Origin: an uncultured Schlesneria sp.
GTDB taxonomy: Bacteria; Planctomycetota; Planctomycetia; Planctomycetales; Planctomycetaceae
DNA: 54,974 nucleotides
NCBI GenBank assembly: GCA_903834925.1
Contig: CAILLA010000076.1
Coordinates: forward strand, 1 to 54,974
Direction: 5' to 3'
The notes under the pieces: model-generated
What the model saw: the letters and a program-made list of their open reading frames with translations, nothing else
Told to the model about the DNA's origin: nothing
Database searches by the model: none
Program-made: the position numbers and the translations under genes
In this document: positions 26,496 to 36,145 of the stretch, in pieces
How the letters are laid out: each line of letters begins with the position of its first letter
How positions within the stretch are numbered: position 1 is the first letter of the stretch

Positions 26496-28286
26496 CTATT
26501 CGATGATGATGTCTTTGACCGTTTTTCCACCCGGAATCATCGGCAACACGTGTTCCTGGTACGGACAGATCACATCCAGCAGATACGGGCCATCGTATTC
26601 CAACATTGCCTTGAGCGCCGCAGGAAATTCTTTCTTGCTCCGGACCTGGGCCGATCCTAAACCAAAACCCTTGGCAATCTGCACGAAATTGGGATACGTC
26701 TCTTCGTAGTGTCCGCCTGCTCCGGCACCGACCGCTTCAGGATGATCAACCGGGCCAAGATACGTGTGAGCACGGCTTCCTTCGAGGAACCGATCCTCCC
26801 ACTGCATCACCATCCCGAGATGCTGGTTATTCAGCAGCAGCGTCTTGACCGGCAGGTTTTCGCACTTCAGCGTGGCGAGTTCCTGCAGGTTCATCAGCAT
26901 GCAGCCGTCACCGTCAATATCAACCACCAGCGATTCTGGATGAACGGCTTGAACCCCCATGGCGGCAGGCAGACCAAAGCCCATGGTTCCCAAGCCGGAA
27001 CTGCTCAGCCATCGTCGCGGACGATCAAACTTGTAGAACTGAGCCGCCCACATCTGGTGCTGGCCGACGCCAACCGTGATGTAGGTGTCAAGTTTCTTGG
27101 TTTGACGCCACAATTCTTCGATCGCGTACTGTGGAATGATGAAATCGCCGCTGTCTTTAACTCGTAGCGGATACTGCTTCTTCCAGCCGTTGATCGTTTC
27201 CCACCAGGCGTCGATCTTCGGAACGTCTTCGTCCGCGATCATCGCGTTCAAACCTTGAAGCACTTCCTTGATGTTCGCGACGACGGGAATATCAGCAATC
27301 TTATTTTTGTGGAGTTCCGATGGATCGATATCCACATGCACAATCTTGCCGTGTTTCGCGAATTCGCTCAGTTTTCCTGTCACGCGATCGTCGAAACGAA
27401 CTCCGAACGCTAACAGCAGGTCAGCTTCGTTGATTGCATAATTGGAATAGACGGTGCCATGCATCCCCAGCATGTGCAACGACTGTTCATCGTCGCCGGG
27501 AAAACAACCAATCCCCATCACGGTTGTTGCCACGGGGATGCCGGTCTTACGAGCGAACTTGGTGAACTCTTCACTGGCGTTGGCTTGAATAATCCCGCCA
27601 CCGGCGTAGAAAATCGGCTTCTTCGATTCGCGGATCATCTTCAAGATCGCCCGAATCTGGTTCGGATGAACTCGGCGAACTTCCGGATGATAACCAGGCA
27701 GGTTCATCTCAGGGTCATAATCAACGTCCCAAGTCACCTGATTCAACTGGACATCCTTCGGAACATCGATCAACACTGGACCTGGTCGACCGGTCCGAGC
27801 AATGTGGAACGCTTCCTTGATGATCCGAGGAATGTCTTCGGTCTTGGTTACCAGATAGTGGTGCTTGGTGATGGCGCGACAGATTTCGACCATCGGGGTC
27901 TCTTGAAAGGCATCGCTGCCGATCAGAGTCGTTGGAACCTGAGCGGAAATCGCGATCATGGGGATGCTGTCCATCTTCGCATCGGCAATCGCCGTCACGA
28001 GATTCGTTGCACCAGGGCCGCTAGTTCCCATACAAACGCCAACGCGATCTGTCGTCCGGGAAACGCCTTGAGCCGCAAACGCACCACCCTGTTCGTGACG
28101 AGGAAGGATGGTCCGGATATCCGCACTTCGGTGCGTCAAAGATTGATGCAGCGGCATACTGCATCCACCTGGATATGCGAAAATGACGTCCGTTCCCTGT
28201 CGGATGAGGCATTCGACGAACACATCGGCCCCGGTCAGCGTTCGCGTTTCGGTGGACAATGGCTGGCTGGCGGAGATAGTCGACAC
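26496..28286 (-). CDS. ilvB: Acetolactate synthase large subunit
   Basis: 596 residues. It condenses pyruvate with pyruvate or 2-oxobutyrate, the first shared step of valine, leucine and isoleucine synthesis. Visible features: the thiamine-diphosphate N-domain opening [37 protein letters not shown], the central FAD-associated domain ([12 protein letters not shown]), and the ThDP-binding [16 protein letters not shown] with [15 protein letters not shown]. The MQWED pattern is typical of anabolic enzymes. The start is GTG 28286 with GAGGGAA about 8 bases upstream. No regulatory subunit follows; an unknown 128-residue gene does. Confidence 0.96.
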   Translation of the reverse strand: MSTISASQPLSTETRTLTGADVFVECLIRQGTDVIFAYPGGCSMPLHQSLTHRSADIRTILPRHEQGGAFAAQGVSRTTDRVGVCMGTSGPGATNLVTAIADAKMDSIPMIAISAQVPTTLIGSDAFQETPMVEICRAITKHHYLVTKTEDIPRIIKEAFHIARTGRPGPVLIDVPKDVQLNQVTWDVDYDPEMNLPGYHPEVRRVHPNQIRAILKMIRESKKPIFYAGGGIIQANASEEFTKFARKTGIPVATTVMGIGCFPGDDEQSLHMLGMHGTVYSNYAINEADLLLAFGVRFDDRVTGKLSEFAKHGKIVHVDIDPSELHKNKIADIPVVANIKEVLQGLNAMIADEDVPKIDAWWETINGWKKQYPLRVKDSGDFIIPQYAIEELWRQTKKLDTYITVGVGQHQMWAAQFYKFDRPRRWLSSSGLGTMGFGLPAAMGVQAVHPESLVVDIDGDGCMLMNLQELATLKCENLPVKTLLLNNQHLGMVMQWEDRFLEGSRAHTYLGPVDHPEAVGAGAGGHYEETYPNFVQIAKGFGLGSAQVRSKKEFPAALKAMLEYDGPYLLDVICPYQEHVLPMIPGGKTVKDIIIE

Positions 28287-28560
28287 GATCAGATTCCCTC
28301 AATCAAACAGTTGAGCCGTAAGGACTTCCTTTCGGCTACAGAGTTGGCGAGCGCGGTCGCCTTAAACGTACGCAATAGTCTATACACGCAATTGCCGAGA
28401 TTCGAGTCTTCTTTCTCTTTTCGGCTCATTTTGCAAAGATCGATCTCCGGAATGTCATACCTGGCATGACTTTACCGAACGAACGCAATAACCCGACTTC
28501 AGGAAATTTCCGTTGCAACGGGTCTTGTTGTAAGTCACTTTGCAACAATCAACTGGCCGG
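28287..28560. other. Spacer upstream of ilvB
   Basis: 274 bases between ilvB and the sialidase-like gene, both leftward. GTTGCAA (near 28512) and TTGCAAC (near 28540) form an inverted repeat close to the stop of the sialidase-like gene. No leader peptide rich in branched-chain amino acids was identified. Confidence 0.4.
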
Positions 28561-29664
28561 TTACTTGAACAGAACGAGTTCGCCATCCGTCGAAACGACC
28601 CCCGCAACCCCAGTTCCGTTGCTCTTCGTTGTTCCAGGGACTCCCGATGGCCGACCACGTTCATCGTACAGTTGCCAGCCGAGCTGGTTCTCTTTCTTCC
28701 ACGCAACCAGCGTGTGGCCGTCGGGTGTCGCAATCGGAACGATTCCCGATCGCATCCCGCTTGAACCCGGTGTCTTGACCTCTTTCGGCGATGTCGGCGA
28801 ACCGTTTGCATCCAGTATTGCGAAATAAATCTCGCCCTTCGTTGGCCAGGCAGCAAGATAACCATTCCCACTGCGAACGACTGAATAGTAAGTCATTGGG
28901 CAGGTATCGATCTTCCACGGCGTTGTACTGACACGCGTCTTCGTCACATGGTTCAGTTTCTGCTCCCAGAGCGCCAAATACATGTCGCGATTGTTATCCG
29001 TTTCTTCTCGATAAAGAATTGCCAGCCGTCCGTCAGCCCCATACACGGAACTCGTCGTACAACAATTACAAGGATTTAATGCCGGATCGATCTCAACTGT
29101 CGAGGAAAATGTCGTTCCCCCGTCATGTGAAACGTTCGCGTAAAGCTTGTCCGCCATCCAAACGGCCGTGACAGTTCCCGTATCACTGACCGCCAGAGAA
29201 AACCCTTCACTCGGTTTGTGATTGATGTTTTTCAAAGGCGAAAATGATGTCTCGTCCGGCAATCGACGAGTATAAAAAAATCCCCATTCGTCCTTGGGAA
29301 GTTTTAATTTCCAGGCATTGTTCCCCAGAACGACATGAACCGCCCCTTCGGAAGTCACGGCCATATCCCAGATAATGAACTCAAGCCCTGGCTTACGCGA
29401 CGCCTGATCCAGAAGCGGCATCGGCGCACTGAAAGTCTTGCCGTTATCCGCAGATTGAAAGTATTGAGGACCATCCGACGAGTCACACACCAGATGGATC
29501 ACTCCCTTGGCGTCAATCTTTGCCGACATCGCATGACCACCCGATGGAACAGACAATGTCGTGACTTTGGTACCCGCGGCGCTAACGAACTGACTGCTGG
29601 TCGCCATCAAAACGAAGCCTACCCAAAACGTAAACAGCGTCACTTTTCCAATTTGTGGATTCAT
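28561..29664 (-). CDS. Exported sialidase-fold (BNR-repeat-like) protein
   Basis: 367 residues. A signal peptide (VTLFTFWVGFVLMATSSQFVSAA) leads into a six-bladed propeller-like body with Asp-box-like blades such as YFQSADNGKTFSAP and VSHDGGTTFSSTVEID. It resembles the exo-alpha-sialidase/BNR superfamily, but no arginine triad was identified, so enzymatic sialidase activity should not be assumed. A motif NPCNCCTTSS is cysteine-rich and could bind metal or form disulfides. The start at 29664 overlaps the stop of a short upstream coding-like remnant as ATGA. Confidence 0.75.
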   Translation of the reverse strand: MNPQIGKVTLFTFWVGFVLMATSSQFVSAAGTKVTTLSVPSGGHAMSAKIDAKGVIHLVCDSSDGPQYFQSADNGKTFSAPMPLLDQASRKPGLEFIIWDMAVTSEGAVHVVLGNNAWKLKLPKDEWGFFYTRRLPDETSFSPLKNINHKPSEGFSLAVSDTGTVTAVWMADKLYANVSHDGGTTFSSTVEIDPALNPCNCCTTSSVYGADGRLAILYREETDNNRDMYLALWEQKLNHVTKTRVSTTPWKIDTCPMTYYSVVRSGNGYLAAWPTKGEIYFAILDANGSPTSPKEVKTPGSSGMRSGIVPIATPDGHTLVAWKKENQLGWQLYDERGRPSGVPGTTKSNGTGVAGVVSTDGELVLFK

Positions 29665-29803
29665 TGATCTAATCCGTAAGGGTCAACAAAGAATTGCTGC
29701 GATCTCGTCGCATGCTCGATTTTCAAGCCCGGTCGTTTTGACTGATCGATCAGACCAACTCCAATGGGGAACCGCAAGTCCGATCGACGCGGTCGCGAAA
29801 CGA
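29661..29803 (-). pseudogene. 3' remnant of a gene upstream of the sialidase-like gene
   Basis: A frame ending at TGA 29661-29663 overlaps the next gene's ATG as ATGA. About 46 residues look coding (VVSRPRRSDLRFPIGVGLID, then EHATRSQQFFVDPYGLDQ). Upstream of 29803 the frame runs straight into the dispersed TTCGTG-type repeat at 29832, which encodes meaningless NTKDTKVTKW. This fits a gene whose 5' part was replaced or deleted. It may equally be a chance frame; the ATGA overlap is the main reason to record it. Confidence 0.3.
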
Positions 29804-29831
29804 CTTCAAATACATTCCCGAGTTCTCTCCA

Positions 29832-29862
29832 CTTCGTTACCTTCGTGTCCTTCGTGTTCAAA
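29832..29862. repeat. TTCGTTACCTTCGTGTCC-type dispersed repeat
   Basis: A 31-base stretch made of near-periodic TTCGT units. From memory, near-identical sequences are common in planctomycete and verrucomicrobial intergenic DNA and create spurious frames such as NTKDTKVTKW. A looser relative lies at 52347-52380. Confidence 0.55.
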
Positions 29863-30156
29863 AATCTTTTCCCGTGTTTTGCAGGGATCGAGTACCTTGT
29901 CTGGCCAGACAAAAAACCTCGGACTGCAATTGACCCCACAGATACCTCCACTTACGTTTGCGAGGTTCTTTTTTGCACAGGGCGGCATACGCGATACGGA
30001 AATGAGTGGGTTCTCGTGGATGACGTTTCCAATGTTCTGAACGCGATCGATCGGGGTGAACAGCAAGCCGCTGATCGGCTATCGCACTCGATCTTTCCGT
30101 CTATCAGGTGCGTCAGTCATGGAACCTCACCCGCGCCTGGTTGAAGACAACTCATT

Positions 30157-30180
30157 CGTAGCATGGGCTTCAGCCCGTGC
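30157..30180 (+). repeat. GGGCTTYAGCCC element, copy A (intergenic)
   Basis: 24-base element with core CATGGGCTTCAGCCCGTG, able to fold as a 7-bp stem with a 4-base loop. Other copies lie at 40051, 45050 and 50690. Confidence 0.8.
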
Positions 30181-30334
30181 AAGCTTTGGCTCGTAGTGCC
30201 GGGCACGCTTGCGAACGAAAAACCACCACAGAAAAATTCAAAAAAATTTCGAGAGCCTGGGGCGTCGTCTACGCACTATCGAGTAACGCAGCAAAGTTTC
30301 TTCCGCGATTTTATCCCATTGGGACAAAAAACAA

Positions 30335-30351
30335 ATCGGCGTAACGCCGAT
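30335..30351. repeat. ATCGGCG-TAA-CGCCGAT hairpin
   Basis: Perfect 7-bp stem with a 3-base loop. Related hairpins are ATCGGC-TGAAC-GCCGAT at 7663-7679 and GGCG-GAA-CGCC at 45127-45137. All three are in spacers. Confidence 0.6.
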
Positions 30352-30424
30352 CCAGATTCGAAAGTTCATTAAAACGCCGATCTATCGAACCCTCCCCTGC
30401 GAGAAACGCCACGCTTCAACTTCG

Positions 30425-32293
30425 TCAACTCATCTTTTCTGGCGCACCCTTCTCGACCACGATCGTATCTGCCACAAGATCGCCCAAGCGCTGTCGGTGA
30501 TCGGTTAGTGCGATACTCAGTATGCCGGGGGTCCAGCAAATGAAATTGCCGCAATCGACGAAGAAGACGATTTCTCGGGCGAGACTTCTTGCGAATCCGC
30601 AGGGTCTCAGGCTGGTCCGTACTGTTCTCAATCGGCACAACCATTTACCGGGGGTGATTCCCCATTTTGCCTGAGTGACCATCAGCATCCCGATCATTGT
30701 TGCCAGGCAGAATGCCAAGGTTGAGACAATTCGAACGGCGGTTGTCAGAGTTGGGTGATCGACACCCAGATTCAATGCTTCGGCCAGTGACAGCCAATCA
30801 AAATCCCTTGTTAGAAAGGCACCGATACCGACGATCGAAACACCGATGATTGTCAGGTCGATGGTTCGAGCAATCGCTCGCCACCCGACGGAGGCCAGCT
30901 TGACGGTCTGGACTCCGAACTCGTAGTCAGGTTTCTGGCACCATCGCATGAGAATCCAAACGCTTGCACCGAGAATTGCACCCAGAACGGATGTCGCGGC
31001 CAAAACCATTGCGTAAAAGAACAGGCCGATTGACGCGGAGTTTTCCCAGCGGTCCAAGCCGATGATTTTCCGAAAGCCCGTGGCTTCTACGGCATAGAGG
31101 TGCATGGTTTGAGTGGTCGTTGTCGCGATGAGATACGATTTTTGACCATCCTGGCCGCTCAGTGTTCGAAACGAACTTGAACCGAACGGAAACGACAAAG
31201 TCGTCCATTCACTCCAAGCCTGACCGTCAAATCGATAGAAGCGGCCAATCGGATTGCCAGATAACGTCCCTTCAACAATCACAGCCGCAGGCATTCCATC
31301 AACGACGAGTCCGTGCGTGTATCGCATCACCCCGTTAAAGTCGTCAACAGGCTGATCGCAAACAAGTGACCAGCCTTTCCATTCGGGATTGTTAACGATA
31401 TCGGCAAATTCCGTATCGGACGTATGCGTCATACTGACCGTCTTCACGGTCGTGTCATTGGTGGGATCACTTACAACAGTCGGGATCGAAATCGCTTTGT
31501 TATTCGGTTCGAATTCCAATCCCTTTCGATACAGAACGTATCCGTCATTGTGAAGAAAGAGATGAACATCGTCGCCGGTATTGAAAATTTGAACTGTTGC
31601 TTTGGCACCCGACATCAGTGCCAATCCAGGTTTGCCTGTGCTCGGACTCACAAGTCGATTTTGCGCAATCGTTGGCAATCGCAGGTTGCCAACGGCATTC
31701 CAGGCACCATTGCGGAAAGCCTTCACACAAAACCCCGTCTTTGTTTTTTCAAGATATGCCAGCACGGTCGTTTCATCCGTTTTGGACAACGAATTCAGAT
31801 TCGGCAGTTCGTTTGGTCCTTGCTGGTCCGCTGGGATTTGATAGAAAAACCATTGGTTTTGACGCGTGTTCGGATAAGGAATAGGAACGGGGCGTTTCAC
31901 TAATGCGGAATCGACAACCTCGTAAGTCTCACTTTTTCCGGTCAACCACAGGTGGTCACCGATGTGGATTGCCAGAAAGCGGTCTCCCTCGGGCAGTGGT
32001 AAATCCAGTTCTTTGGTCGCACCCGTTTCAGGATCTTTCATCGTGATCTGGCAACTCGATTTACCATTCTGATTCAAATTGAATTGAATTAATTGGTCTT
32101 TCCAGCACGAGACACTGTTGTACTGGTTGATCAAGAACCCATTGTTTCCAAAGCCCGGTAGCGTCGGCAATGGGTAACGGCCCTGCCAGTACCACAGACC
32201 ACCGAGTCCACCACCAATGATGACCTGAGGAGCAGACAGCAAAACCGCCAAAAGTATCACGCCAATCACATAGCCCGGCTTCCGACGCGACAT
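30425..32293 (-). CDS. RDD family membrane protein with large extracytoplasmic domain
   Basis: 622 residues from ATG 32293, which has AGGGAG about 8 bases upstream. An N-terminal membrane segment (VIGVILLAVLLSAPQVIIGG) is followed by about 390 residues of beta-rich, propeller-like sequence (GDRFLAIHIGDHLWLTG, HLFLHNDGYVLYRKG, LSGQDGQKSYLIATT), then another helix (FFYAMVLAATSVLGAILGASV) and a C-terminal RDD domain: GWRAIARTIDL, WGITPGKWLCRLRTV and GDLVADTIVVEKGA. RDD domains are membrane modules, some linked to Na+/H+ exchange. The fused periplasmic domain is unusual. The large domain could sense or bind a ligand; this is inference. Confidence 0.8.
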   Translation of the reverse strand: MSRRKPGYVIGVILLAVLLSAPQVIIGGGLGGLWYWQGRYPLPTLPGFGNNGFLINQYNSVSCWKDQLIQFNLNQNGKSSCQITMKDPETGATKELDLPLPEGDRFLAIHIGDHLWLTGKSETYEVVDSALVKRPVPIPYPNTRQNQWFFYQIPADQQGPNELPNLNSLSKTDETTVLAYLEKTKTGFCVKAFRNGAWNAVGNLRLPTIAQNRLVSPSTGKPGLALMSGAKATVQIFNTGDDVHLFLHNDGYVLYRKGLEFEPNNKAISIPTVVSDPTNDTTVKTVSMTHTSDTEFADIVNNPEWKGWSLVCDQPVDDFNGVMRYTHGLVVDGMPAAVIVEGTLSGNPIGRFYRFDGQAWSEWTTLSFPFGSSSFRTLSGQDGQKSYLIATTTTQTMHLYAVEATGFRKIIGLDRWENSASIGLFFYAMVLAATSVLGAILGASVWILMRWCQKPDYEFGVQTVKLASVGWRAIARTIDLTIIGVSIVGIGAFLTRDFDWLSLAEALNLGVDHPTLTTAVRIVSTLAFCLATMIGMLMVTQAKWGITPGKWLCRLRTVRTSLRPCGFARSLAREIVFFVDCGNFICWTPGILSIALTDHRQRLGDLVADTIVVEKGAPEKMS

Positions 32294-32587
32294 CACTGAC
32301 TCCCTGTGAAATTTCACCAAGCGAATTTCCCTATTGCTTGTGCCATCTGGCGAATTTGAACCTCGCAAAAATAAGTCGTGATGTCTATTGGGTCAATTGC
32401 ATTCCGGAATGCTACGTGACGAAGTCGGCGTTGCTCAACGGATTTGTCTTCGAATACGCAACCGGACATTCCCCATTCAGTTTCGCAACCGAATTGCGAT
32501 CAGATATGGTTTAGAGCTGTTCGACTTTGATCGAATGAGTCCATTTTGAATAGCGTGATCAATCAAAACGAATTCGGGCACACCGGC

Positions 32588-34048
32588 ATGATGCAACTTA
32601 CGATGATTCGAGTGATGAGTGTCGGCCTTTTTGCGATGATGTTACCGTCGCTTGAAGCCGTGATTGCGGATCAAGGCCCCTATCAGGCGACCGGCCTAAA
32701 GATTGGCGAAGTCGATGAGTCTTCTGCAATTGTCTGGACAAGACTCACGCTGAGGTCGAATCGAAATCCTTCGAACGGGCCTGAAGTGCGAATCGAGTAC
32801 GATCGAGAAAAGACCGAAGCGAAACCCCGCACTCTTCCGGTCAAAGGTGTTTATTTTCCTGAGGGATGTTCGGTAAGCTCGCTCAAAGAAGCTGTTCCGG
32901 GTGTGGATGGGGATGTGCGAGTACTTTATCGCTGCGATGGTGGCACCTGGCTTGAAACGCCCTGGCTGCGAGTCGATCCGCTTGCCGACTTTACCCGCCA
33001 ATTCCGTCTCTCCAATTTAAGGCCCGCATCGAATTATCAGGTCCGCGTAGAAACTCGAACTGTGGAAGAAAAACCAGGAACGTCACTCGAAGGACGATTC
33101 AAAACCGCACCAGTTTCTCAGCTCCCGTCGCCGGTCTCGTTCGCTGTCGCGACCTGTTTCGGCAACGACGACCAGGATACTTCCGAGGGTTTTAAACTCT
33201 ATGAAGCGATCTCACGATTAGATCCCGATTTTTTCGTGCACGCAGGCGACATTGTTTACTACGACCAACTTGCAAAAACGCTTGAACTCGCCCGATATCA
33301 TTGGCAGCGGACCTATAGCTGGCCGACGAATGTGGTGTTTCATCGTTCGATCACCAGCTACTTCATCAAGGACGATCATGACACCTGGTTGAATGACTGC
33401 TGGCCAACAATGCAGACGCCCTTCATGGGTGATTTTACCTTTCGTCAGGGGCAGGCCGTGTTTCTTGAACAGGTTCCCATGGGCATGTCGACGTACCGAT
33501 CGTTTCGATGGGGAAAGGATCTTCAGATCTGGCTGGTTGAAGGGCGAGATTTTCGCAGTCCGCTAACGATGCCCGATGGTCCAGCAAAAACCATCTGGGG
33601 GACCGAGCAGAAGAATTGGTTCAAAAAGACGGTGATGGCTTCCGATGCAACATTCCGCGTGTTGATAAGTCCCACGCCGATTGTTGGTCCAGATCGTCCA
33701 GCAAAGAAAGATAACCATGCTAATGCAGGTTATTCTCACGAAGGAAAAGAACTACGCGAATTTCTTGCCCAACAGAAGATGGTGGTCATCTGTGGTGACC
33801 GTCATTGGCAGTACCAGTCAGTCGATCCTTCGACCGGTGTTCGGGAGTATTCCGTCGGACCCGGAAGTGATTCTCACGCAGGCGGCTGGAAACAGGAGGA
33901 TTATTTTCCTGACTATCATCGCTTTTTAAGGGTTTCTGGCGGATTTCTTACGGTGAACGTTAATCGAAAATCGGGTGTTCCTGAAATGATTCTTCGCTTC
34001 CGCAACACGGACGGAAACGTCAAGCACGAAGATCTTGTACTTCAATAA
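32588..34048 (+). CDS. PhoD-like exported metallophosphatase
   Basis: 486 residues from ATG 32588 (the in-frame TTG at 32546 is unlikely). A signal-like N-terminus (VMSVGLFAMMLPSLEAVIA) precedes a fibronectin-like N-domain (AIVWTRLTL, YQVRVETRTV). The metallophosphatase core follows with FAVATCFGNDDQ, DFFVHAGDIVYYD, FIKDDHDTW and VVICGDRHWQYQS, the metal-binding D, H and N residues of PhoD/alkaline phosphatase D. It probably hydrolyses phosphodiesters or monoesters in the periplasm. Expression under phosphate limitation would be expected from the family, but no Pho box was identified. It is divergent from the RDD gene. Confidence 0.88.
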   Translation: MMQLTMIRVMSVGLFAMMLPSLEAVIADQGPYQATGLKIGEVDESSAIVWTRLTLRSNRNPSNGPEVRIEYDREKTEAKPRTLPVKGVYFPEGCSVSSLKEAVPGVDGDVRVLYRCDGGTWLETPWLRVDPLADFTRQFRLSNLRPASNYQVRVETRTVEEKPGTSLEGRFKTAPVSQLPSPVSFAVATCFGNDDQDTSEGFKLYEAISRLDPDFFVHAGDIVYYDQLAKTLELARYHWQRTYSWPTNVVFHRSITSYFIKDDHDTWLNDCWPTMQTPFMGDFTFRQGQAVFLEQVPMGMSTYRSFRWGKDLQIWLVEGRDFRSPLTMPDGPAKTIWGTEQKNWFKKTVMASDATFRVLISPTPIVGPDRPAKKDNHANAGYSHEGKELREFLAQQKMVVICGDRHWQYQSVDPSTGVREYSVGPGSDSHAGGWKQEDYFPDYHRFLRVSGGFLTVNVNRKSGVPEMILRFRNTDGNVKHEDLVLQ

Positions 34049-34094
34049 TGGAGGTTTGCCTTGTCCTCGATATCGCTAATGAGATCCTGTTGCC

Positions 34095-35903
34095 TCATCC
34101 GGCATAAGCTGCCGTGACCGGCGAATTCGGACGCGTGCGGTTGTCGTCTGGACGGGTCAACGCGATCACGGCCTCGATCAGCATTGCCAGTGCCAGAAAC
34201 AGCAGCAATGTCGAAATTCCTAGCAGAATATACGTGATCTGTTGTGGAGCTTTCGCGGCACCGAGCTGTTGAACGTAACCGTAGATCATCCGGCCTAAGG
34301 CCCAGGTACTCATTGTGTACATGAAGACGGTTGGTAGACCGACAACGTACAGGACCCACGTTTCGCGACGGGTCCGCCAGAGCCAGACTGTCACTCCCAG
34401 TAGCGTCAATGCGGCCAGCAATTGGTTGCTGGCACCGAAAAGTGCCCAGAAGATTCGCCACAGAGGTGCTGGGTTTCCATCCGCGTCATTGATTGTCTGC
34501 ATGACGAAGAAGGCGGGAACCCCGGCGGTGAGTAGTGTTCCCAGCCAACGGCCTTTTGAATCGTGCCAGCCGGTCAATTCCTGGATGATATATCGACCCA
34601 AACGAGTGCAGACATCGAGTGTGTCGTAAACAAATGTTGTGAATGCCATCAGTGCGAACGAAACTGTCAATTGGCCGGAAAGATGAAATTCCTTCCAACC
34701 GCAGCTTCGAACAAATACCGAAAATTGTTCGAGCAACGTTCCGATTCCTTGGGCATATATCAGATTCGGCTGCGGCTTCTTCAGTAGTGAGGCATCCTTG
34801 GTGAGGATCATCACGCAACTGAGCGAAACGATGGCCACCATTGCTTCAAGAAGCATGGCACCGTAACCGATCAACTTGGCATCAGTCTCGTAACGCAACT
34901 GCTTGGACGTCGTTCCCGAAGCAATCAACGAATGAAATCCAGAACAGGCTCCGCAAGCAATCGTAATGAACAGAACCGGGAAAAGAGTCTCGCCTTTGGG
35001 TGTCGTCCAGCCATTGAACGCGGGATATTCGATGTTCGCTCCACCAAATAAAAGTCCGACCGCTCCTGCTGCCAAAGCAACGTACAGGAAATAACCGCCG
35101 AGATGGCCTCGCGGTTGTAGCAACAGCCACATCGGGACAACCGATGCGATGCAGCAATAGATCAGCAGAAGTACGTCCCACGTCTTATGAGCCAATTGGT
35201 CGTTGGCATTGGGGATGAACGTCTTCAAAATGGCGGTCATGTCGACGGGAAGGTACTGACCGGCCCAGATTGACACTCCGACGAGCGGCAGAAAGATCAG
35301 CGTGGCCCAACCGACGGAAAGCCTGGTGTATTTCAGCAGAACACCCATCACCAGCGGTAGTACCAGGTACATTAAAGACGATGAGGCGATACCCGCTCCG
35401 GTCACTTCTTCGCCATTCTCAAGCGTTTGTTTGCCGATGAACGACGCTGCAGTGATGTCGGTAAAGGCGACGATGATGTAAACGAGTGCCAGCCAGACGA
35501 AACTGAGGAACAGGACGAACGCTCGTCGACTCATGTGATCGCGGACGACTTCGGCGATTGATCTCGCCTTATGGCGAATTGATGCGACGAGTGACGTAAA
35601 ATCATGGACCCCGCCAATCAGGATCGATCCGACCAGAATCCAGATCAGCGCGGGGAGCCAGCCGAACATGACTCCGGCCAGGATCGGCCCGACGATTGGT
35701 CCTGCGGCGGCGATCGCTGAGAAATGTTGGCTGAGCAATTCATTGGGAGCAAGCGGTGCATAGTCGAGATCATCCCGAAGTTCAAACGCGGGTGTCCTGG
35801 CGTTGGGGTCGAGTCGCAACAGTCGAACGAGGATCGGACCATACGTCCAATAGGCGATCGACAGGATTGCGGCAGACGCCAGGACGATCACGAGCATGCT
35901 CAT
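34095..35903 (-). CDS. cstA: CstA family transporter (carbon starvation protein)
   Basis: 602 residues with about 15 membrane segments. CstA/BtsT signatures include HFSAIAAAGPIVGPILAG, GGVHDFTSLVASIRHKARSI and ACGACSGFHSLIASGTTSKQ. Characterised members take up pyruvate or peptides during carbon starvation; which applies here is unknown. GGAGAAA about 6 bases before ATG 35903 supports the start. It is divergent from the cytochrome/DUF1549 gene and convergent with the PhoD-like gene, with only 46 bases between. Confidence 0.93.
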   Translation of the reverse strand: MSMLVIVLASAAILSIAYWTYGPILVRLLRLDPNARTPAFELRDDLDYAPLAPNELLSQHFSAIAAAGPIVGPILAGVMFGWLPALIWILVGSILIGGVHDFTSLVASIRHKARSIAEVVRDHMSRRAFVLFLSFVWLALVYIIVAFTDITAASFIGKQTLENGEEVTGAGIASSSLMYLVLPLVMGVLLKYTRLSVGWATLIFLPLVGVSIWAGQYLPVDMTAILKTFIPNANDQLAHKTWDVLLLIYCCIASVVPMWLLLQPRGHLGGYFLYVALAAGAVGLLFGGANIEYPAFNGWTTPKGETLFPVLFITIACGACSGFHSLIASGTTSKQLRYETDAKLIGYGAMLLEAMVAIVSLSCVMILTKDASLLKKPQPNLIYAQGIGTLLEQFSVFVRSCGWKEFHLSGQLTVSFALMAFTTFVYDTLDVCTRLGRYIIQELTGWHDSKGRWLGTLLTAGVPAFFVMQTINDADGNPAPLWRIFWALFGASNQLLAALTLLGVTVWLWRTRRETWVLYVVGLPTVFMYTMSTWALGRMIYGYVQQLGAAKAPQQITYILLGISTLLLFLALAMLIEAVIALTRPDDNRTRPNSPVTAAYAG

Positions 35904-36145
35904 GTAGTTTCTCCAATCAGTTATCAGTCACAACGATTTCGTTGGGACTTGAAATCAAAAGGTTGCGGAAACCCGCTAAATCTTAGGCGACATTCCCGGA
36001 TTGATGCAGGGTTTCGATAAGGTTAGCAAGACTTTGGTCAAGTGACATCCACGATACGCGAGAGCAGGTTTTCCGTCCACACTTTCAAGGTCACCCGCAT
36101 ATGTTAGAGTGAATGTGTTGTCCTGAAGTATCTGGAGTGTCATCA

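Larger units (their letters stand above)
29804..30424. other. Repeat-rich spacer
   Basis: About 620 bases with no supported gene. It holds the TTCGTG repeat (29832-29862), one copy of the GGGCTTCAGCCC element (30157-30180), and a hairpin ATCGGCG-TAA-CGCCGAT (30335-30351) with a further CGCCGAT at 30375. It looks like a landing zone for repeats between two leftward genes. Confidence 0.55.

Noticed and set aside
28561-29664. True sialidase
   Set aside because: The fold and Asp-box-like blades are there, but the catalytic arginine triad could not be identified, so only the fold is claimed.
29738-30144. Overlapping open frames on the plus strand in the repeat-rich spacer
   Set aside because: They read the TTCGTG repeat and its surroundings in several frames; composition is repeat-driven.
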